This document shows positions 57,436 through 64,000 of a DNA stretch of 64,000 nucleotides, one piece after another. The notes beneath the pieces were generated by a model, which worked only from the letters and a program-made list of their open reading frames with translations, was not told where the DNA came from and did not search any database. Source of the stretch: Calendula officinalis. Its lineage: Eukaryota; Streptophyta; Magnoliopsida; Asterales; Asteraceae. Each line of letters begins with the position of its first letter. Within the stretch, counting starts at the first letter, position 1. A program made the position numbers and the translations under genes. The DNA lies in assembly GCA_963853835.1 (NCBI GenBank), contig OY970825.1, positions 82,421,942-82,485,941 of the forward strand, written 5' to 3'.

Positions 57436-58870
57436 ATGGTTTTGCATACTTTGATATTGGGGAATTTTTGGTAAATTTTTTGAGTAAAGTAGTAAATTAT
57501 CTTAATTTTCGATTTAATGGGTTTAATATACAATTCAATTGAATTAGGGTTTCTTAATTTGGGATTTCAGTAACTGCTTATGAATACTTCGATTCAATTA
57601 ATTTTTCTTCTAATTAGGTTTCCTTCCCGAATATTTGAATTTGTAAATTTGAAATTAGGCGTGTTTTCTCTTTGTAGGATCAAAAGGCAACTAGTTCATA
57701 CACTCGCAGAGGGTCAATGATCTACACAAAGACACCTTCAGTCTCTAATAAGGTAATTTCCTCACATGAGAATAGATTAACTTACATTGCACTTTGATTT
57801 AAATTATGTTGACAATTTGTAATTTTGTTTTGTTTGGATTATAACAATTTGTTTCTTAAAGGGTAAACTATATTGAATGTATGAATTATGATTAGACTAT
57901 GAAAGTTTCATTTTGAAGTAACAAACTTTCAAAACATACCTTATGTTGAAATTTATGTTTCATGATTTATTGTTTTCTTGCTTTTATTTTCAGATGACAG
58001 AAGCAAAAAATAGGAATGCTCAATCGATTCCCGGAAAAAAACGGAGGGAAAATGGTGGAAATGAACAAGATGCTGATGGGATTTCCATGTTTTCATCAAA
58101 TGCAATTTTGTCAAAAGAACGTGAAGAATTGGCTGAATTGAGGGAGAAAGTTGAAGATCTTCAAAGACAATTGATAGAAAAAGACGAAATCTTGAAATCA
58201 GCAGAAACTTCAAAAAATGAAATTAATTCTGTTCATAGTGTTCTTGATCAAGTGAAAAAACAGGTGTCAGAAAAGGATGTGTTATTACGTTCTACTCAAG
58301 CACAATTAGCCGATGTAAAGGTATGTGTTATGTTATTTGCTTTAATGGAAGGGTATTTTGGGCATTTAATTTTAATATCTCCCTTTATGCTGTTTAATAT
58401 AACAGATTAAACTTGCTGATAAACAAGCAGCTGTAGAAAGGTTACAATGGGAAGCAATGACTTCCAACAAAAAGGTCGAAAAACTCCAAGAAGATTTGAA
58501 TGCAATTCAAGGAGAAATGTCCTCATATACACTATTATTTGAAAGCTTGTCAAATGACAATTTTACCCTTTCGGACAAAGAGTATGAAGTTGTCCCACAT
58601 GGCGGTTACCTTCCTGAAATTGTAAGCTAAATGCCACCTGTCGCATCCCCATTGGTCTAAAAGCCATTGCTAGATCTATACTCATGATATATATAATGTA
58701 TATACATATATATGCAGGATGATTTGAATGAGATGGAAATGAGCAAAATGGAAGAAGCACAAGAAGCTTACATGGCTGCAATTGCTGCTGCAAAAGAGAA
58801 GCAAGATGAAGAATCGATTGCAATAGCTGCAAATGCTAGGTTGCATTTGCAATCGTTTGTTCTAAGTTGA
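57138..58870 (+). CDS. MPB2C: Microtubule-binding protein 2C (MPB2C), five exons, 336 aa
   Basis: Exons are 57138-57377, 57678-57752, 57994-58320, 58406-58621 and 58718-58870. All have GT-AG introns and every exon is a multiple of three. MPB2C is a plant cortical-microtubule protein. The tobacco form binds a viral movement protein and the Arabidopsis form restrains cell-to-cell movement of KNOTTED1-type homeodomain proteins. The N-terminus carries SWLSGEDLRPSSP and a conserved VDRVLYNDLVEIVPLIQSLID block (61-81). RRGSMIYTK follows, then a coiled coil (about 140-255, including LADKQAAVERLQWEAMTSNKKVEKLQEDL). The C-terminus MEEAQEAYMAAIAAAKEKQDEES..ARLHLQSF is highly conserved. The start and all joints were chosen by agreement with the family. 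Confidence 0.95.
57404..57429. repeat. (CA)n microsatellite in MPB2C intron 1
   Basis: A run of about 12 AC units lies 30 bp after the first donor site. Confidence 0.95.
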
Positions 58871-58925
58871 CTTGTGTAAAAGTCAACATTAGTTCTAAGA
58901 AGTTGATTTGTGTAGAAGTCAACAA
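58861..58925 (+). repeat. Tandem duplication across the MPB2C stop codon
   Basis: Two units of about 33 bp (TTCTAAGTTGACTTGTGTAA and TTCTAAGAAGTTGATTTGTG) follow each other. The stop TGA lies in the first unit and the second is 3' UTR. Confidence 0.7.
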
Positions 58926-60050
58926 GTTTGGATTTCTTATAGCGTGTTGTGTGTTGGAAACCACTTGTGGTGTAATCTTAATTCTTTTAATGTTTTTAAT
59001 GATTATTGAAAAAGAAAATGAACCCATGTGTGTATGAGTTTTTGTGTGAAATGGGAATCGGGTTGACCAATATAGTGTCATTGATTCAAAGTCAAAGTCA
59101 AACTGATCTCCTGAATAGTTTTTATGCCAGCTTTTAAAGCTCCTGCAATTGAATTAGTTCATGTTAAGTTTATTTCAATTTAAAGAAATCTACATAAAAG
59201 TTTTATGGATGCACATTTAGCTTCAGAAAAATGTGACAGTTTAAGAAAGAATTACAAGAAAAACACAAAACGTGTTCAAATTTAAGTTTTTAAGAAAAAA
59301 AGTCATGCAAACTTTTAAAAACTGTGACTTATAGTTTTCTAACTATTTTCCTTTTCATAAACCAAAAATCCTTTGATTTTTCTAAGACTAGAAAATAAAA
59401 ACATTTCAAAACTTTTAGCGTTTAATAGAAATAAAAACCACATCCTATTTTCTAAAAGAGTAGTAAAAGATTGAAGATATTAATAGGAACTATGAAAGTT
59501 AACAATACATGCGTCTACTTTATAACTATATTTTCATTGGTTAATTGGTAAGTGGTGGCGATGGTAGTGATAGTGGCTAGTGATGGTGGTTCCAGATAGC
59601 GGGCAGTGACCGGTGGTAATGGTAGGTAGTGAGTGACAATATTAAGATAATTTTTAATTTTTTTTGTATAAAGGATCAACAAAAAAATTAATATTTTAAT
59701 TTTAATATAATATAATATACACAAATAAATATTTATTAGTTTTTATAGTAATAAAAATGATAGAAATCAATACCATTATTTTCATAATTTTATGGTATTA
59801 TTGCCTTATTATTGGTGAAAAAGTAGATGGGTATAGAATAACTTCTGAAGAGTATCCTAAGAATTAAAAATCAGAAAACAATATAAAACCTTTGAAAATT
59901 AAAAAAAAATGGATTAAACTTCTTTTTTCGCCGGATACCGTCTGACACTTTTTTCGAAAACCTCCTCACTACCGGTGGTCCAATGGATGTAAAATTAAAA
60001 ACAATATAAAAAGTGAAGACGCTTTTGAGTTTGTTGGAGGAAACGTAAGC
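58871..60050. other. 3' UTR of MPB2C and promoter of the asparaginase gene
   Basis: No further gene is seen. ATATAAAAAG at about 60004-60013 is a plausible TATA box for the next gene, about 40 bp before its ATG. The same leader (TATAAAAA, GAAGACG, GAGTTTGTTG, ACGTAAGC) precedes the duplicate exon at 63538. Confidence 0.5.
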
Positions 60051-62567
60051 ATGGGATGGGCAATAGCTTTGCACGGCGGAGCCGGCGATATTCCGCTCAA
60101 TTTACCGATCGAACGACGTGAGTCTCGAGAAGCCGCCCTCCGCCATATCCTTCAGATCGGTGTCTCCGCTCTTAATGCCAAAAGCTCTCCGCTAGACGTC
60201 GTTGAACTCGTGGTATTCAATTCGTATCCATTCATCAATTACAACTCTATTCTAATAGTTGCACAACTAATTATTGCTGTAGTTACCTTACCTGTATGAT
60301 CGAACTCTTCCTGATTAATTACTTGTGAACATGATTACGATGAGTGTACGAGCTCCTACTGTCAAATTAAACGATCGTAATTTACATTTTGTTCTGATTT
60401 TAATCGTTTTCAGTATGTAGAAGAGGAACAATTCTACTTTTATGTATCAATAATTAACAACAATTGAGGCATCTGAAGTGATTATTGTTGATCAACAACA
60501 TGTCTAAGTTATCTTTTTTTATTATTGTGTTGATGACTGTAACACTAGCTTGCACTTGAAAATATCCTAATATTTGCCAATTTACAAATTGTTCATTTGT
60601 CTACTCTTTGCCTGTTCTGATCCGTACAAAATGTTTCACCAAAAATGGTTTGCAAATCCTGAACTCAAAAGAGATGCAGCAAAGGAAATGATGAAACCAG
60701 GTTTAATTAATGTGGAACAACCATACGACAATTGACAATTAATGTCCTTTTTTTTCCAGTTTATGTTAACTAATAACCCTAACAATATCCCTATAATTAA
60801 ACCTTTGTACTATCTATAGGTGCGTGAACTAGAAAATTGTCCACATTTCAATGCTGGTAAAGGGTCTGTTCTTACCACAAATGGAACTGCTGAAATGGAA
60901 GCTTGCATAATGGATGGAAATACAAAAAGATGTGGTGCAGTTTCTGGTGTGACTACAGTTGTTAATCCCATTTCTTTAGCTAGACAGATTATGGAAAAAA
61001 CTCCACATATTTATCTTGCATTTGATGGTGCTGAAGCTTTTGCAAGACAACAGGCAAGTTATACATTCTTATTATATATATTTATATGTTAATACGTTGG
61101 TAATGTTGATTTGTATTAGATTTATGAATTTACCTATTGTCAGTGTATTGTATACTTATACAATTACATTATTTAGGGGCTTGAAACTGCAGATAAGAGT
61201 CATTTCATCACTCCTGAAAATATTGAGAGACTAAAGAAAGCAAAAGAAGCAAACGAGGTTCAGGTATACTACTCAAAACTCATTCTGTCTCAATCTATTA
61301 AAATTCATATAAAATATTTACTGATATTATATTCAAAAAATTTACTTGTAATTTGTAAATATGTTTCCTACTTTTTCATGGAAATACACCACCAAATGAA
61401 ACCTCCAGAAACGAAAGTAATTGAAAATTTTATGGTACCATTTGAAATGGGTCGGATCAGATTTGGTTGACCCGCAACACTTTTTGTCTGTCTCTCCTTA
61501 AAAATAAATAATTAGATTACAAAAGTTATATGAGCTCAAGTAAAATTTAATTTTTTGAATAAAATGATATAAGAGGTTTTATGACTCGTTATTTTTAATT
61601 TTACCTGTTTTACGAGTTAATAAAAAGGCCAAAATGAATTTTAGTACCCTCAACTTGGTTGACTAGGTCCTCTACTACCCTAAACTATTAAAGGTACAGC
61701 ATGATACCCTGAACTTGACAAAATGGTCGATTTAGTACCCTAGCTCACTAATTTGGTCTTGTTTCCTCAAGTGATTTGCTTCTAAGATCAGTATATCGAG
61801 ATGAAAGTATACGTTTTAGTCCGTCAAAGCTCCAAAGAAAATAAGTCAAGTAAGAAAATGCAATCAAATTAATGAGTCAGGGTACTAAATCGACCATTTT
61901 GTCAAGTTCAGGGTACCATGCTGCACCTTTTTTTAATTCAGGGTAGTAGAAGACCTAGTTAGTCAAGATCAGGGTACTAAATGTATTTTGGCTGTAATAA
62001 AATTACCTAAGTCAAATCATTCATAAGTAAATGGATCAAAATTTCCACACATATCTTGCTTAACACGCCTATTATCTAACTAACTTGTAGCAAGATTATA
62101 CACAACCTATAAAACCCGAAGACCATACCAACTCTCCGGTTCCGAACGGAGACAGTAACCTAGGAACCGTCGGTTGTGTAGCCGTCGACGGTCTCGGGAA
62201 CCTAGCCGCCGCAACCTCAACGGGCGGTCGGGTCAACAAAATGGTTGGTAGGATTGGAGACACGCCCATCATCGGTGCGGGCACTTATGCTAATAAATTA
62301 TGTGCAATTTCCGCAACGGGCGTAGGTGAAGTCATAATCCGTGAGACAGTGGCACGAGATGTGGCTGCAGTCATGGAGTACAAAGGGTTAGGTTTAAAAG
62401 AGGCCGCTCGGTTTATTGTACACGAGGTTGCACCGAAAGGAACCACGGGGTTGGTTGGAGTTTCTAGTACGGGTGAAGTTGTTATGCCGTTTAATACAAC
62501 GGGTATGTTTAGAGCTTGTGCTAGTGAAGATGGGGTTATGGAGGTTGCCATTTGGGAATCGGAATGA
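60051..62567 (+). CDS. ASPGA1: Plant-type L-asparaginase / isoaspartyl peptidase, four exons, 319 aa
   Basis: Exons are 60051-60212, 60820-61053, 61177-61263 and 62091-62567, all in phase 0. Introns 1 and 3 are GT-AG; intron 2 begins GC (CAG/GCAAGT) and ends AG. The enzyme is an N-terminal-nucleophile hydrolase made as one chain and cut in front of a Thr. It frees aspartate and ammonia from asparagine and repairs isoaspartyl dipeptides, in the cytosol. Visible motifs are ALHGGAG at 6-12, FNAGKGSVLT, the cleavage site NLGTVGCVAVD with nucleophile Thr187, STGGRVNKMVGRIGDTPIIGAGTYA and SATGVGE. Length is close to the roughly 315 aa of the Arabidopsis enzyme. Potassium dependence cannot be assigned. 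The gene lies 1.2 kb after MPB2C on the same strand. Confidence 0.94.
61626..61994. mobile_element. Foldback MITE in intron 3 of the asparaginase gene
   Basis: Arms of about 115 bp (TTTAGTACCCTSA, ACCCTGAACTTGACAAAATG, GGTCGATTTAGTACCCT) are inverse copies. TAATAAAA flanks the element (61618-61625, 61995-62002). Confidence 0.85.
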
Positions 62568-63537
62568 TAGTTGGGTTTGGTTTGTGGGTATGAGTTTGAT
62601 AGTAGGTTGTGGATAATCACTTGAACCAAACATGTTATTGTTATCATTCTCATTAAGCATTAAGATTCCTAAAAGATCATTGAAAAACTTAATTTTCAGC
62701 TTTTTATGTTTATGTTCTGTTTGGTTGGGTTTAATGGAATGGCAAATGGGAAATGAAGGGAAATGGATGTGTTTGGGTGATAAAATATGATTAATTTTTG
62801 CGGTCGGCTAAAACGGGATTGGTTGATATGCCGTTATGTTCTTTGTCGATTTTATTAATAGAGTCCGTAAATAACTTATGGATTTTGATGGTCATGGGTT
62901 ATAGTTAACAACCAATTTTATATAATGATTCGTAAAAGATGATTAAAAACCAAAATGTATATAGTGTAGTGTGAACTAGAGATTCTACTTTGGATCCTTG
63001 TCAACTTACACATTTGTATGTGTATGTTAATGAAGATTTGATCATAGTGGAAATACTGTAAGTTTTCTATTCGGTATTTTAGTTACTTTTGTTTATTAAA
63101 AATAACGGTTCCTATAAGTTTCATATAATGACATTGAATTATTTTTGCTGCATGATTAAAAATGTGTTAATGTTATTCATATGTGAGAGCGCAAGAAATT
63201 TTCGTTGCGGAGGCTATAACTATACAAATTAAAGTGTGTTTGTATTCACATTTTAAAAGACTAACCAACTTTGTATTTTCAAAATATTTCTTTTAATAAT
63301 ATAAAATAAACAAATTAATATTAATTAAATTTATATCCAACCATTTCAAAAAGATGAGTTAAAAAAGACTGCATTAAGTTTACAAGCACATGCTAATTAG
63401 ATCATAGTGGATTATTGGCATATATAGTCGTGTTAATATAATAAATAAATCATGCACTGAAAACAATCATCCAGAGTGAAAAAATAACAGTATAAAAAAG
63501 GGAAGACGTGTTGGAGTTTGTTGTAGGACACGTAAGC
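62568..63537. other. Intergenic between the two asparaginase copies
   Basis: This holds the 3' UTR of the first copy and AT-rich sequence. No other gene or structured repeat is recognised. TATAAAAAAG at about 63491-63500 is a likely TATA box for the second copy. Confidence 0.45.
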
Positions 63538-63696
63538 ATGGGATGGGCGATAGCTTTGCACGGCGGAGCTGGCGTTCCACTCAATTTACCGATCGAAAGC
63601 CGTGAGCCTCGAGAAGCTGCCCTCCGCCTTATTCTTCAGATCGGTGTCTCTGCTCTTAATGCCAAAAGCTCTTCGTTAAACGTCGTTGAACTCGTG
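63538..63696 (+). CDS. Second asparaginase copy, exon 1 only in the window
   Basis: A 53-codon exon from MGWAIALHGGAGVPLNLP to NVVELV, then a GT donor (GTG/GTATTT). It matches exon 1 of the gene at 60051 except for one codon lost (GAGDIPL is GAGVPL) and several substitutions. The leader and the start of the intron are also duplicated, so this is a DNA-level tandem duplication. The remaining exons would lie beyond 64000. Whether it is a working gene or a fragment cannot be decided here. Confidence 0.75.
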
Positions 63697-64000
63697 GTAT
63701 TTAATTCAAATTCATACATCAATTACTACTATACTTTAGTTTTTTTTTTTTTTTTTTTTTTCCTAACTATCACTTATGTCTACAACGGGACTCGAACTTC
63801 TGACCTCAAGATTTAGAGGCAAACACCATACCACTAGGCCAAAACCCTTTGATACTACAGTAGCTGCAAATTGCAAAATTCATTGTACTTTTACAATTAA
63901 TGTTCTTTTTGTTCAATTTATGGTAGCTAACCAGAAATTGAAGTCTCTCCTTCACGGGTCGGTTGCACAAACTGACATGTTATTAATTGATTCTCAAAAA
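63697..64000 (+). other. Intron 1 of the second asparaginase copy (partial)
   Basis: It holds an inverted SINE, then unremarkable AT-rich sequence up to the window end. Exon 2, expected about 600 bp after exon 1 by analogy with the first copy, is not reached. Confidence 0.6.
63738..63851 (-). mobile_element. tRNA-derived SINE, inverted, in intron 1
   Basis: On the minus strand it has TGGCCTAGTGGTATGGTG (A box) and AAGTTCGAGTCCCG (B box) and ends in a run of about 20 A (T-run 63739-63760). It is absent from intron 1 of the first copy. The target duplication is unclear. Confidence 0.85.

Noticed and set aside
57943..58410. MPB2C exon 3 read as an independent 155-aa gene
   Set aside because: The frame continues through clear donor and acceptor sites that restore the full conserved protein.

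Overview
This is nuclear DNA from a flowering plant, a eudicot and probably a member of the daisy family (Asteraceae). The evidence is intron-containing genes of plant families, tRNA-derived SINEs, an L1-type LINE with an RRM-bearing ORF1, and many LTR, hAT, Stowaway and foldback elements. Family placement is inferred from the retroelement types and is not certain. About three quarters of the window is mobile DNA; the genes lie at the two edges and in the last 18 kb.

Layout. Positions 1-500 hold the promoter and 5' UTR (with an intron) of a gene that runs left out of the window. Positions 1084-7963 are a complete, young, non-autonomous LTR element (303-bp LTRs, TSD ACCTA) encoding one 799-residue coiled-coil protein and no pol. 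Positions 8.8-16.7 kb carry SINEs, two foldback elements, a hAT element (11584-14497) that hosts a solo LTR and a second hAT, and a Stowaway MITE. Positions 16835-25631 (minus) and 35433-43185 (plus) are two pol-less copies of one large LTR family; the solo LTR at 11983-13701 is a third, diverged relative. Between them lie a LINE that is nearly intact (minus, about 28.3-33.8 kb), a SINE split by a hAT, and another hAT. The plus-strand copy sits inside a palindromic foldback element.

Positions 46288-54479 hold three tandem, intronless UGT89-type UDP-glycosyltransferase genes on the plus strand. All three keep the catalytic His and Asp and a PSPG box ending in Gln. Each has TATAAATA about 50 bp before the ATG. 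A Stowaway MITE lies upstream of the first and a long hairpin lies upstream of the third. Positions 57138-58870 are a five-exon MPB2C gene (microtubule-binding protein 2C, 336 aa). Positions 60051-62567 are a four-exon plant-type L-asparaginase/isoaspartyl peptidase gene (319 aa) with a GC-AG intron. A second copy of its first exon starts at 63538 and continues past the window. The same two families are close neighbours in Arabidopsis (At5g08120 and At5g08100), so this end looks like conserved microsynteny.

The most unusual signal is in the large LTR family. One slot inside the LTR, with conserved flanks, holds about six consecutive hairpins in all three subfamilies, but the hairpin sequences are unrelated: six 45-bp repeats, six 40-bp repeats, or six individually different inverted repeats. 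A second slot holds CpG-rich hairpin words that also differ between subfamilies. The structure seems kept while the sequence is replaced. I see no defence system, biosynthetic pathway or other multi-gene system beyond the UGT array.
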